Source: Kaistella treverensis (GTDB lineage Bacteria; Bacteroidota; Bacteroidia; Flavobacteriales; Weeksellaceae). Taken from it: DNA of 64,000 nt. The notes under the pieces were generated by a model. That model ran no database searches. It saw only the letters and a list, made by a program, of their open reading frames with translations, and was not told the origin of the DNA. The position numbers and the translations under genes were made by a program. Of the stretch, positions 17,128 to 25,670 are shown piece after piece; positions within the stretch are counted from its first letter, which is position 1; each line of letters opens with the position of its first letter. Location of the stretch: positions 682,001 through 746,000 of the forward strand of contig NZ_FORQ01000001.1 of assembly GCF_900114045.1 (NCBI RefSeq), read 5' to 3'.

Positions 17128-20100
17128 TTATTTTTTCAAAGTTCTGTATTTCAGATAAGAAATGATGGCCAGTGCAAACATAAATGCAGTGCCGATATAC
17201 ACCCAAGCCGGAACCGGAATTGGATCGCCTGCGGCGTAAGAGTGCAAACCTGTGAGGTAATAATTCACTCCGAAATACGTCATCACGATACTGCTTATGG
17301 CGAATAAAGCAGCAACATGGAAAGCCCACCTGCCGCGCAAGCCTGGAACCAAACGCATGTGTAGAACAAATGCGTAAACCATTACCGAAATAAACGCCCA
17401 GGTTTCTTTCGGGTCCCAGCTCCAGTATCTTCCCCAGGATTCATTTGCCCAGATTCCACCTAAAAATGTACCGACAGTTAAAGCATAAAGTCCAATCGTC
17501 AGCGACATTTCCGAAACGATGGTCAATTCTTTAATTGTAGTTTCGTTATGTAATTTATAAATCTCTTTGTTGGAGAAAATATAGAAGAAAAGCACAATCA
17601 TCGCGATCACCATGGAAAGTCCGAAGAAACCGTAACTCGAGGTGATAATCGCGACGTGAATAATTAACCAGTAAGATTTCAATACAGGAACAAGCGGCGT
17701 AATTTGCGGATCAAGTGCCGAGCCACCGTGCGCAAAGCCCATCATGATTACCGCAACCATAAATCCTGCTGCCGGAATAAGCGCGTTCGAGTTTCGGTAT
17801 AGTAGTAAACCTGCGGTTATACCGACCCACGAAATGAAAATAATTGCTTCGTAACCGTTACTCCAAGGTGCATGACCTGAAATATACCATCTACCAACCA
17901 AACCTAAAAATTGAAGAAAATAACCTACCAACCCAAGAAGAATTAATCCTTTGATCGTTTTATTTAAAATCTTATTCGGTTTAAACAATTCGATGAAACC
18001 TAAAAGCAAGAGTAAACCACCAATTACCGAATAAAACATCAATAAATAAAAGTTGATGTTTGCTTTATTCATCAAAACTTCCAGCTTAACTTTTGACTCA
18101 CTTGGCACTACATTTTTCCCCCAGGTTTTTTGGTACTGTTCCAGTTTTGCAAGTTCAGCATCAGCTTTTGCCCAGTTTCCTGATTTTTGCGCCGATAAAA
18201 CTTCGCTGAAATAAGGTCCCATTACTTTCTGGGATTCCATATCCGGTTCGAAATTTTGGTCTAACCACGAATGCCACGTATTGTTTGGATCATTCTGTAC
18301 CGGAACGATGCGCATAAACTGTCCGCTGAAAAACTCATTGAAAGCCTGAACACGGTCATTTACAGCAATTACTTCTTTGTCGTAATTCGTTTGGTCTGCC
18401 GGTTTTTTACGGAAAGCTTCCTGATAATCTTCTTCTAAAACATAATGCAAAGCACCAGTTTCATCAGCTGGGAAAAGGGACATCAACGCGGTGTAACCCT
18501 CTTCATTTGCTTTGGTTTTTTTCTTTAGTTCATCGCCACCTTTGGTTCCAACTTTAATTAAAGGAACCATCGTCCAGCTTGCAGTATCCGTATTTATTGA
18601 TAGAAACCACTGGTTTGCGGTAAGTGATTTTCCATCAGTTCCGCGGAATGCATCTTTTTTGTACAGTTTTCTCAGAACGTCCAAAGCCTGGGTGTTCATC
18701 GGAACAATTCGGCCTTCGTAATTCTGAACCAATAAATATCCGAATTTGTCTGCGTGTTCTTTATCAATTGTATTTTTTGCAATTATCACATCAGCGGTAA
18801 TTGGCGTTGGCGATCTTAAAGCCAAAGAATTTTGTGGTTTTTTTGGTGTTGGTTCCGCGGTCAATAAATCTGCGGCGCCGTGACCGTGTCCGTCATCAGC
18901 AGAATGTGTTATTTCACCTGAACCGTCGGTAGTTCCGTGTGTTTCGATTTTTTGTGCATTGAAGTTCAACGTCATTAAAACCAAAAGTACGGTCGCTGCT
19001 TTTCTTTTGCTCACGTTTTTCAACATTGAATTCAGTTTCCAGAAATGTGTTCCTTTCCAGAAGAAAATCACAAACATTCCACCAAACAGGAAGAAATAAC
19101 CAATGTAAGTAATCAGTGTTCCCCAGAAATCGTGGTTTACAGAAAGTACGGTTCCCTGTCGGTCCGGATCGAAACTCGCCTGGAAAAACCGGTAGCCACC
19201 GTGGTTCAAAACGTGATTCATATAAATTTTGTAAGGCGTTTGTTTTCCTTTGTCAATGATCTGAACATGGCTTTCATAAGCACTTGGCGAAGAACTTCCC
19301 GGATAAGTTTCCATTACAAAATCATCTAATTTCAAGGAAAAAGGCGTCGTATAAACTTTCGGACCGAAACCTAAAATAATATTCATTCCGTCCAAAGTCA
19401 CCTGTTTAAACGCGTTTGGATTTCCTTTTTCTACCGGCAAATCAACCAATAATTTCGATTTTGGCCCTTGTAGTTCTACACGCAAATTATCCGAAACATC
19501 TTTATCTTTTTTACGGTCACCTTCATAAGCGATGAGTTTTCCTTTCGCCAAACCTTCGGGAACGACAAGTTTCAGGTCATTTACAGTGTATAAACTCCGC
19601 AAAACCAAAGGCTGATATTCATCTTTCTTCGTTGTTCCTTTTGCCTGCGTCGCCATCGTCATATATTCTGCCTCAACCGGAGTTTTGATGAGCAAAGTTC
19701 CGTTGGTATTATTAAATTCCACTGCGCCGTCAATTGCTCTGTTGAAGGAAACCAAAGTTCCGTTCACCAGTTTGGAATCGCCCGGTTTGATATAAATATT
19801 TTCGCGGCCGTTTTGTCCTGTAGAAACGATGTGTAAGTATTCTGTTCCTGCCGGATCTAGTACCAAACTGTCTTTTTTTCTTTGAATATAATCCACGGTT
19901 TTCACGGAAATCTTTTTGCCGTGGTAATCGTAGCTTGCGTTAAAATTTTTGTGAAGTGGCGACATCATGTATGGCACATCCTGATAATTCAGCACATCAC
20001 CCTTTTCTTCAATTTGAATTTTAAAGAAATTTTTGTCGGTCACAATTTCATTCGAAGTTTCGCCTTCGCGAATGTGCATAATTCCTTCAAAACTGATGTA

Positions 20101-20388
20101 TCGCGTTACTGCACCACCCAGAAAAATTAAAACAAAGGAAAGGTGAAAAACCAAAACCGGCCATTTTTCGCGTCTCCAAAGGCGATAACGTCCAATATTT
20201 CCAATAAAGTTAAGAATCAGCCAGAGCATTAAAACTTCAAACCATTTCGCTTCGTAAATCAAAGCTTTTGCAGTTGGTGTTCCGTAATCATTTTCGAGAA
20301 AGGTGGCGCGGGCCATTGCGAAAGCATAAACTAAAAGGAGAACCGCCATCGTCCTGGTCGAAATAATGATATCTTGAAGTTTTTTCAT
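17128..20388 (-). CDS. ccsA: Fused ResB/CcsA cytochrome c biogenesis protein
   Basis: This 1086-residue membrane protein fuses the two halves of the System II cytochrome c synthetase, which carries haem outward and attaches it to CXXCH motifs. The N-terminal part is ResB-like: three helices within the first 100 residues, then a large periplasmic region and a helix near 420. A histidine- and glycine-rich stretch lies near residues 480-500. The C-terminal 280 residues are CcsA-like, with about eight helices and the haem-handling WGRYWSWDPKETWAF motif. I start at the ATG at 20388; the TTG three codons upstream is weaker. The gene is monocistronic, with a candidate promoter 90 bases upstream. Confidence 0.92.
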   Translation of the reverse strand: MKKLQDIIISTRTMAVLLLVYAFAMARATFLENDYGTPTAKALIYEAKWFEVLMLWLILNFIGNIGRYRLWRREKWPVLVFHLSFVLIFLGGAVTRYISFEGIMHIREGETSNEIVTDKNFFKIQIEEKGDVLNYQDVPYMMSPLHKNFNASYDYHGKKISVKTVDYIQRKKDSLVLDPAGTEYLHIVSTGQNGRENIYIKPGDSKLVNGTLVSFNRAIDGAVEFNNTNGTLLIKTPVEAEYMTMATQAKGTTKKDEYQPLVLRSLYTVNDLKLVVPEGLAKGKLIAYEGDRKKDKDVSDNLRVELQGPKSKLLVDLPVEKGNPNAFKQVTLDGMNIILGFGPKVYTTPFSLKLDDFVMETYPGSSSPSAYESHVQIIDKGKQTPYKIYMNHVLNHGGYRFFQASFDPDRQGTVLSVNHDFWGTLITYIGYFFLFGGMFVIFFWKGTHFWKLNSMLKNVSKRKAATVLLVLMTLNFNAQKIETHGTTDGSGEITHSADDGHGHGAADLLTAEPTPKKPQNSLALRSPTPITADVIIAKNTIDKEHADKFGYLLVQNYEGRIVPMNTQALDVLRKLYKKDAFRGTDGKSLTANQWFLSINTDTASWTMVPLIKVGTKGGDELKKKTKANEEGYTALMSLFPADETGALHYVLEEDYQEAFRKKPADQTNYDKEVIAVNDRVQAFNEFFSGQFMRIVPVQNDPNNTWHSWLDQNFEPDMESQKVMGPYFSEVLSAQKSGNWAKADAELAKLEQYQKTWGKNVVPSESKVKLEVLMNKANINFYLLMFYSVIGGLLLLLGFIELFKPNKILNKTIKGLILLGLVGYFLQFLGLVGRWYISGHAPWSNGYEAIIFISWVGITAGLLLYRNSNALIPAAGFMVAVIMMGFAHGGSALDPQITPLVPVLKSYWLIIHVAIITSSYGFFGLSMVIAMIVLFFYIFSNKEIYKLHNETTIKELTIVSEMSLTIGLYALTVGTFLGGIWANESWGRYWSWDPKETWAFISVMVYAFVLHMRLVPGLRGRWAFHVAALFAISSIVMTYFGVNYYLTGLHSYAAGDPIPVPAWVYIGTAFMFALAIISYLKYRTLKK

Positions 20389-20476
20389 GAGAATCAATAA
20401 ATTTTTATTTTTTTTGGCTGAAGACGTATTTTTTTCGCCACAGCTTGATTTTATTTAGAATAAATCTGAACGCTTG

Positions 20477-20484
20477 CAAAAATA
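20477..20484 (-). promoter_or_regulatory. Candidate -7 box (TATTTTTG) of ccsA
   Basis: On the minus strand a perfect TAnnTTTG box sits 88 bases before the ATG. No well-spaced TTTG is seen. The 240-base gap also holds one of the most perfect AT-flanked hairpins of the window at 20568-20598. Confidence 0.4.
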
Positions 20485-20567
20485 CAACGTATAATTTGAA
20501 TGAGCGAATTTGCCCAGTCTTTTTTAAATTAAATAAAATGACATTTATTAGCCAAACGGTCACAAAA

Positions 20568-20598
20568 AAAATTTGCCGTTAAAAGGGCAAATTTTTGA
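20568..20598. terminator. AT-flanked GCC/GGC hairpin, bidirectional terminator-like
   Basis: AAAATTTGCC and GGCAAATTTT form a 10-bp stem around an 8-base loop, flanked by A- and T-runs on the two sides. It is the clearest member of the short hairpin family and lies 30 bases past the stop of the minus-strand PH-like gene. Confidence 0.7.
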
Positions 20599-20627
20599 TT
20601 TCTGAGAGAACACTCATCAAAAATACT

Positions 20628-21074
20628 TCAATATTTTTTGCAAATGATGTTGGGATTAATTTCAATCAAATTATGAAGAAAGGTTTCCTCATTTTGTGGC
20701 GTAATGTAAAGATCATTCTTGAATTTTGAAGAAATTGTTAATCCTTTGGTAGCAGTTCCGTGTTTGTGAAAGCCGACCCACATTGTCTTACCTATTTCTA
20801 TGGTCGTAATTGTTTTGATATCCACCTCGTATAGATTAAAAAACCAATAAACGATTAAAAAGTTTCCTTTAATGATTAGTTTTAAAAACAAGAAACTTGT
20901 GAGTACATAAAGAAAAGCGCCAGTACAGAATGCTAAACCTATTATAAATATTGATTGCTCGATTTCGAAAAACCATTTTGCGATTAAAAAAAATAACAGC
21001 ATAGCAAGAATTGCGAAATTTATGACAAAAAATTTCTTGCCAAGCTTGGTTTTGAAAACGATTATTTTACTCAT
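20628..21074 (-). CDS. Small two-helix membrane protein, PH-domain-like
   Basis: This 148-residue protein starts with a basic cytoplasmic stretch, has two membrane helices (about residues 15-33 and 41-65) and a C-terminal beta-rich domain that reads like bacterial PH domains (YEVDIKTITTIEIGKT, then LYITPQNEETFLHNLIEINP). The assignment is by pattern only, and the function is not known. Its ATG directly abuts the stop of the upstream pcm gene, so the two are probably translated from one mRNA. Confidence 0.65.
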   Translation of the reverse strand: MSKIIVFKTKLGKKFFVINFAILAMLLFFLIAKWFFEIEQSIFIIGLAFCTGAFLYVLTSFLFLKLIIKGNFLIVYWFFNLYEVDIKTITTIEIGKTMWVGFHKHGTATKGLTISSKFKNDLYITPQNEETFLHNLIEINPNIICKKY

Positions 21075-21725
21075 TTAATGATTGGTATCGTTCAACATCG
21101 GTACAAATTTATAGGCACCAAATTCTTCCCGTTCAAACTCACGTTCAGATTTTTTGGTAAATCGCATTAAAATCTGTTCATCGGTTTTTCCTAACGGAAT
21201 CACCATTTTTCCACCAATTTTAAGTTGGTGTAATAGCTCCGTCGGTAAAACTTCAGCACCGCAGGTAACCAAAATTTTATCGAAAGGTGCAAAAGTGGGC
21301 AAACCTAAAAAACCGTCACCAAAACTTTGAAATTTTGGTCGCAGACGCAGTTCGCGGAGTTTTTTCTGAGCAAATTCATGCAGTTCTTTCTGTCTTTCGA
21401 TGGTGTAAACCGTCGCATTTAAAGCAACCAATACCGCGGTTTGATAACCACAACCGGTACCGATTTCAAGCACTTTTTCTTTTTCTTTAAGCTCCAGAAG
21501 CGCCGTTTGTTCCGCAACGGTGGACGGATGCGAAATGGTTTGATGCGCCAAAATGGGAAAAGCGCGATCTTCATACGCATAATCTTCGAAAACGCTTTCC
21601 AGAAAAAGATGCCGCGGTACCATATTAATTGCAGAAAGCACTTTTTCATCATTAATCCCGATTTTATTCCGGAGATAATCCACCAATATTTTCCGCTTTC
21701 CTTTGTGAACGTAAGAATCCTGCAT
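21075..21725 (-). CDS. pcm: Protein-L-isoaspartate O-methyltransferase
   Basis: This 216-residue SAM-dependent methyltransferase starts repair of isoaspartyl residues in aged proteins. Motifs are intact: the substrate loop around RAFPILAHQTISHPSTVAEQTALLE, the SAM motif VLEIGTGCGYQTAVL, and the post-II region FDKILVTCGAEVLPTELLHQLKIGGKMVIPLG. The membrane protein gene follows without a gap. The ATG is 4 bases after a perfect -7 box, so the mRNA may be leaderless. Confidence 0.94.
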   Translation of the reverse strand: MQDSYVHKGKRKILVDYLRNKIGINDEKVLSAINMVPRHLFLESVFEDYAYEDRAFPILAHQTISHPSTVAEQTALLELKEKEKVLEIGTGCGYQTAVLVALNATVYTIERQKELHEFAQKKLRELRLRPKFQSFGDGFLGLPTFAPFDKILVTCGAEVLPTELLHQLKIGGKMVIPLGKTDEQILMRFTKKSEREFEREEFGAYKFVPMLNDTNH

Positions 21726-21729
21726 GTAG

Positions 21730-21737
21730 CAAAAATA
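21730..21737 (-). promoter_or_regulatory. Candidate -7 box (TATTTTTG) of pcm, very close to the start codon
   Basis: On the minus strand TATTTTTG is followed by only CTAC before the ATG at 21725. In the Bacteroidota consensus transcription starts about 4-7 bases after the box, which would place it at or within a few bases of the start codon. Confidence 0.5.
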
Positions 21738-21838
21738 GGAATTAGAACTTAGAAAAGAGAATTTAGAATTTAGAATTTTCTACCTTCTGGTTTCTGGCTT
21801 TTAACTTCTTTTTTTATCTTTACCGAAATTAGTAATTT

Positions 21839-22801
21839 ATGCTTAAAGCAGGGTTAGTTGGCGCGGGGCATCTAGGAAAAATCCATCTCAAATTATTGCA
21901 GCAATCCGAAAAATACGACCTGATCGGTTTTCATGACGCGGATGCAGACAACGGCAGAAAACTCGAAAAAGAATTCGGTTACCGTTATTTCGAAAATTTC
22001 GATGATTTGCTGGCAGAAATTGAAATGCTCGACATTGTAACGCCAACTCTCTACCACTACGATTACGCCATGAAGGCGATTGAAAAACGCATTCATTTCT
22101 TCATCGAAAAACCCGTAACGCAGACTTTAAAACAGGCGGAAGAACTTCTCTACAAATGCCGCGAATTCAATATTCATGCGCAGGTTGGCCATGTTGAAAG
22201 ATACAACCCTGCCTTCATCGGTTCCAAAGATTATATTAAAAATCCCATGTTTATCGAAATTCACCGGCTTGCGGAGTTTAATCCGCGCGGGACGGACGTT
22301 TCGGTGGTTTTGGATTTAATGATTCACGACCTGGATATTTTGCTGTCGATTGTAAAATCAAAGGTGAAAAACATACACGCCAGCGGCGTTTCTGTAGTTT
22401 CAAAGTCTCCGGACATCTGCAATGCGCGAATTGAATTTGAAAATGGTTGTGTAGCGAATTTAACGACGTCTAGAATTTCGATGAAAGCCATGCGGAAATC
22501 AAGGTTTTTCCAGCAGGACGCTTATATTTCGGTGGATTTTCTGGAGAAAAAAGCTGAAGTTATACGCATGAAGCCGGCACCGGAAAATCCGAGCGATTTT
22601 GATATGATTATCGAAAATGCGGAAGGCAAAAAAAATCAGATTATTTTTGAATATCCGAATATTCAGCCAAATAATGCGATTTTGGATGAGCTTGAAAGTT
22701 TCGCCACAGCGATCACCGAAAATAAAAAAGTGGAAGTTTCGCTTGAAGACGGCACCGAAGCTTTGAAAGTGGCGCTGGAAATTGTAAGATTAATTAGTTA
22801 A
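21839..22801 (+). CDS. Gfo/Idh/MocA family oxidoreductase
   Basis: This 320-residue NAD(P)-dependent oxidoreductase has an N-terminal Rossmann fold (GLVGAGHLGKIHLKLL), the family motif FIEKPVTQTLKQAEEL near residue 100 and the C-terminal dimer domain with VLDLMIHDLDILLS, where the histidine-aspartate pair resembles the catalytic HxxD region. Members act on sugars, inositols or biliverdin-like substrates; specificity cannot be read. A short gap follows, with a degenerate dispersed repeat, then an M23 peptidase gene. Confidence 0.88.
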   Translation: MLKAGLVGAGHLGKIHLKLLQQSEKYDLIGFHDADADNGRKLEKEFGYRYFENFDDLLAEIEMLDIVTPTLYHYDYAMKAIEKRIHFFIEKPVTQTLKQAEELLYKCREFNIHAQVGHVERYNPAFIGSKDYIKNPMFIEIHRLAEFNPRGTDVSVVLDLMIHDLDILLSIVKSKVKNIHASGVSVVSKSPDICNARIEFENGCVANLTTSRISMKAMRKSRFFQQDAYISVDFLEKKAEVIRMKPAPENPSDFDMIIENAEGKKNQIIFEYPNIQPNNAILDELESFATAITENKKVEVSLEDGTEALKVALEIVRLIS

Positions 22802-22832
22802 TTTGAAAATATGCTAATATGCTAATTCTGAT

Positions 22833-22870
22833 GATTGCTTCGTCATTCATGCCTCATTCCTCGCAATGAC
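22833..22870. repeat. Single copy of the widespread GTCATTGCGAGG...GAAGCAATC-type repeat
   Basis: Read on the minus strand this begins GTCATTGCGAGGAATGAG and ends GACGAAGCAATC. It closely resembles the small palindromic repeat type scattered in many unrelated bacterial genomes. It lies just ahead of the M23 peptidase ATG at 22877. Confidence 0.6.
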
Positions 22871-22876
22871 TTTTAA

Positions 22877-23695
22877 ATGAAAAAACTATTCACTTTTTAC
22901 CTGCTTTTTTGCCATTTTTTTCTGTTTTCACAACAGAAATGGGACGTCAGGTTTTATAATGAAATTATCAATCGTGAGGTTTTTATTTACGCCGATAATC
23001 ATGAAGTAATGCCAATGTCCGCGCAGTTTGATTTTAAACTGAAAAATTTCACATCGAGTCTGGAAAACAAATCAATTGTGGTAATTCCGGCGAAAACCAA
23101 CAGATTCTTAATTGCGAAGCTCACGACCATAATACCGAGCGAAGCCAACCAGTTTTCGTATTCCACGATGTTTAATTTCGGAAATTCTTTACAGGAAAAT
23201 TTTGATGAGAATCACGTGTATTCCCTGCCTTTTCCGACCGGCGAATCCCATTTAATTTTTCAGGGTTATAATGGCAAATTTTCTCATCAGAACACTTCAG
23301 CGCTTGATTTTGATTTAAAAATTGGCGACAAAATTTTAGCCGCGCGCGACGGAATTGTGGTCAGCGTTGTTGACAATAACACGGCGAATTGCCCGGAATT
23401 CAAATGTGTGGAGTTTAATAATAAAATCACCGTCATGCACAGCGACGGCACTTTCGCGGATTATGTACACCTGAAATATAAAGGTGCGCTCGTAAAAAAA
23501 GGCGATGCTGTGGCGCAAAACCAACTCATCGGTTTAAGCGGAAATACGGGTTTTTCCAGTGGACCACATTTGCATTTTGGCGTTTTCATCAACCACGTTG
23601 ACGGTTCGCGGACGTACATTAAAACAAAATTTAAAACTTCGGACAGCGCTGCGGAGCTTTTAGTTCAGGGAAAAACCTACACCAAAAACTATTAG
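22877..23695 (+). CDS. Secreted M23 family (LytM-type) metallopeptidase
   Basis: This 272-residue protein has an N-terminal signal peptide (KLFTFYLLFCHFFLFS, cleavage near residue 18) and a C-terminal peptidase M23 domain from about residue 130. The zinc site is visible: first histidine and aspartate in SHQNTSALDFD, and the HLHFG motif near residue 235. Such enzymes cut peptidoglycan peptide bridges or act as secreted peptidases. It stands between the oxidoreductase and hbd on the same strand, with no sign of functional linkage. Confidence 0.9.
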   Translation: MKKLFTFYLLFCHFFLFSQQKWDVRFYNEIINREVFIYADNHEVMPMSAQFDFKLKNFTSSLENKSIVVIPAKTNRFLIAKLTTIIPSEANQFSYSTMFNFGNSLQENFDENHVYSLPFPTGESHLIFQGYNGKFSHQNTSALDFDLKIGDKILAARDGIVVSVVDNNTANCPEFKCVEFNNKITVMHSDGTFADYVHLKYKGALVKKGDAVAQNQLIGLSGNTGFSSGPHLHFGVFINHVDGSRTYIKTKFKTSDSAAELLVQGKTYTKNY

Positions 23696-23778
23696 AAAAT
23701 AATCAAAAAAAAGGTCTATAAAGCCGGTAAAATTTAAAAATAAATAAGAGAAATTTAAAATCTCAATCACTTAAAAAT

Positions 23779-24672
23779 ATGAGTAAAAATATTGTAGTTA
23801 TCGGTGCCGGAACCATGGGAAATGGTATTGCACACACATTTGCGCAGAAGGGATTTCAGGTAAAACTGGTAGATGTTTCCGATGAAGCTTTGCATAAAGG
23901 TTTAAAAACCATCACCGCAAATCTTGACCGGATGATCACCAAAGGAAGTTTAACCGAAGCAGAAAAAACCGGCACTTTAGGCCAAATTTCCACTTTCACC
24001 AAACTGGAAGATGCTGCCGGCGACGCTGATTTAATCGTAGAAGCCGCCACCGAAAACCTCGATTTGAAACTGAAAATTTTCAAACAAATGGATGAACTCG
24101 CGCCGCAAAACTGTATTTTGGCAACCAATACTTCATCAATTTCAATCACCAAAATTGCGTCGGTAACTTCAAGACCGGAAAAAGTGATCGGCATGCATTT
24201 CATGAATCCGGTGCCAATTATGAAATTGGTGGAAATCATCAAAGGCTACTCTACTTCCAAAGAAACTTTCAACGAAATTTTCGAAATGAGCAAAACTTTA
24301 GGAAAAACTCCGACCGAAGTGAACGATTATCCGGGTTTTGTAGCGAACAGAATTTTGATGCCGATGATTAATGAAGCCATCGAAACTTTGTACAACGGCG
24401 TTGCTGGCGTGGAAGAAATTGATACCGTGATGAAACTCGGAATGGCGCATCCGATGGGACCACTTCAGCTTGCAGATTTTATCGGTTTGGACGTTTGCCT
24501 TGCGATTTTAAATGTTATGTACGATGGTTTTAAAAATCCGAAATACGCGCCAAATCCTTTGTTGGTAAATATGGTGACGGCCGGAAAACTCGGTGTAAAA
24601 TCGGGTGAAGGCTTCTATGATTACGCCGAAAGCAAAAAAGCAGAAAAGGTTTCTAAAATGTTTTTGAAATAA
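23779..24672 (+). CDS. hbd: 3-hydroxybutyryl-CoA dehydrogenase
   Basis: This 297-residue protein oxidises (S)-3-hydroxybutyryl-CoA to acetoacetyl-CoA with NAD(P). The Rossmann motif GAGTMGNGIAHTFAQKG is at the N-terminus. The catalytic histidine-glutamate pair follows from GMHFMNPVPIMKLVEII, and the C-terminal domain carries the conserved NDYPGFVANRILMPMINEA. With the acyl-CoA dehydrogenase, thiolase and the two CoA-transferase subunits elsewhere in the window, it fits short-chain acyl-CoA and acetoacetate metabolism. Confidence 0.94.
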   Translation: MSKNIVVIGAGTMGNGIAHTFAQKGFQVKLVDVSDEALHKGLKTITANLDRMITKGSLTEAEKTGTLGQISTFTKLEDAAGDADLIVEAATENLDLKLKIFKQMDELAPQNCILATNTSSISITKIASVTSRPEKVIGMHFMNPVPIMKLVEIIKGYSTSKETFNEIFEMSKTLGKTPTEVNDYPGFVANRILMPMINEAIETLYNGVAGVEEIDTVMKLGMAHPMGPLQLADFIGLDVCLAILNVMYDGFKNPKYAPNPLLVNMVTAGKLGVKSGEGFYDYAESKKAEKVSKMFLK

Positions 24673-24769
24673 AAAATCACGAGTTTCAGCAAAATTAGAA
24701 AACATTTTTTCGGCCTTATTTCGACCAATTTTTAGAAAATTTCGCAGAAATGTTTTCAATTAAAATGAT

Positions 24770-24777
24770 TACCTTTG
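24770..24777 (+). promoter_or_regulatory. Candidate -7 box (TACCTTTG) that decides the start of the acidic protein
   Basis: A perfect TAnnTTTG match is located 23 bases ahead of the ATG at 24801. No correctly spaced TTTG is seen. Confidence 0.45.
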
Positions 24778-24800
24778 AACCAGTTTTAAACATAAGAAAA

Positions 24801-25049
24801 ATGAAATTACCAAAATTTTTATTAGCAGACAATTCAGATTTTCCTGAAGATTTATTTGTGGTACACACGGAGTATCCAAGATTTGTATTGAATGTTGAGG
24901 AAGAAGAAGTTGAATGGTTCGATGACCTCGACGGTGACGACGAAGAAACCGTAGCTGATGAAGCAACCAAGGTTGTAGAAGCTGCCTTCAAATGGTGCGA
25001 CGAAGAGCTCGCGAAATATGATGAAGAAGAAGAAGAAGACGAAGAATAA
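24801..25049 (+). CDS. Small acidic conserved flavobacterial protein
   Basis: This 82-residue protein begins MKLPKFLLADNSDFPEDLFVVH and becomes extremely acidic, ending in a run of aspartates and glutamates. It resembles a small conserved hypothetical family in flavobacteria that shares the LADNS-FPED-(I/L)(F/Y)V-HTE(F/Y)PRF pattern; I know of no function. I use the ATG at 24801: an open frame reaches further upstream, but a perfect -7 box (TACCTTTG, 24770-24777) lies inside that extension. A strong terminator follows. Confidence 0.8.
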   Translation: MKLPKFLLADNSDFPEDLFVVHTEYPRFVLNVEEEEVEWFDDLDGDDEETVADEATKVVEAAFKWCDEELAKYDEEEEEDEE

Positions 25050-25052
25050 AAA

Positions 25053-25080
25053 AAAGGGACTCATTTGAGTTCCTTTTTTT
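25053..25080 (+). terminator. Rho-independent terminator after the acidic protein gene
   Basis: The stem AAAGGGACTC/GAGTTCCTTT has a 4-base loop and is followed by more T residues. It begins 4 bases after the stop codon. Confidence 0.9.
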
Positions 25081-25111
25081 TTGCCGTTATATTGCCTTTT
25101 TTTTAAAAAAT

Positions 25112-25552
25112 TTACTGTTTCGTAAATTTCAAAAGCAGTAAATTATCTTTATAAAGTTCCAACGTATTTCCGTTTACCACGTACTTTGTAGTTTCGCCCA
25201 ACATGCTGAAAAAGTTGCTTTCAACGCTCATATTTTCGCACGCCATTTTAGTGGAACCGATATTTTTTGTAGAAAAATTTCCAACCGTCGGCTCCAGCAT
25301 CAAATCTCCGAAATAGCTGTTACAGCCGCCATTTCCCGTGATTCTAGCTGATTCTATATTCAATGTCGGTTTTTTACCTTTTACGTCATCAGCCAAAGTC
25401 CATTTTGTATTGGTAATATTCGCCTGCGAAGTCCCAACTTTCGATCTTGAAGAAGACATTGTTGTACAGGACGCAACTGTTGCTGAAAATGCAACCGCCA
25501 GCGAAATATTGCGGACAACCTGAAAAGCGGAGAAATTTTGAAATGCTTTCAT
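25112..25552 (-). CDS. META domain lipoprotein
   Basis: This 146-residue protein has a lipoprotein signal (hydrophobic stretch ending VASC, cysteine near residue 27) and a META/HslJ-like domain, seen as TNTKWTLADDVKGKKPTLNIE, ITGNGGCNSYFGD and TKMACENM. META domains occur in HslJ and related envelope proteins of unclear biochemical role. I start at the ATG at 25552. The frame extends 47 codons upstream, but that extension crosses the pheT terminator and a second hydrophobic stretch and is not convincing. Confidence 0.85.
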   Translation of the reverse strand: MKAFQNFSAFQVVRNISLAVAFSATVASCTTMSSSRSKVGTSQANITNTKWTLADDVKGKKPTLNIESARITGNGGCNSYFGDLMLEPTVGNFSTKNIGSTKMACENMSVESNFFSMLGETTKYVVNGNTLELYKDNLLLLKFTKQ

Positions 25553-25624
25553 TCTGTAAATTTTGTAAGTCAAATTTAAGCAAATAATCTTGAAGTGAGC
25601 GAGAACGAAGGCTATTAATGCAAC

Positions 25625-25654
25625 AAAAAAAAGCATCCTAGTGAAAGATGCTTT
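25625..25654 (-). terminator. Terminator of pheT
   Basis: On the minus strand, AAAGCATC and GATGCTTT form an 8-bp stem followed by a T-run of eight. It begins 17 bases beyond the pheT stop. Confidence 0.88.
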
Positions 25655-25670
25655 AGATTTTAAATTTGAA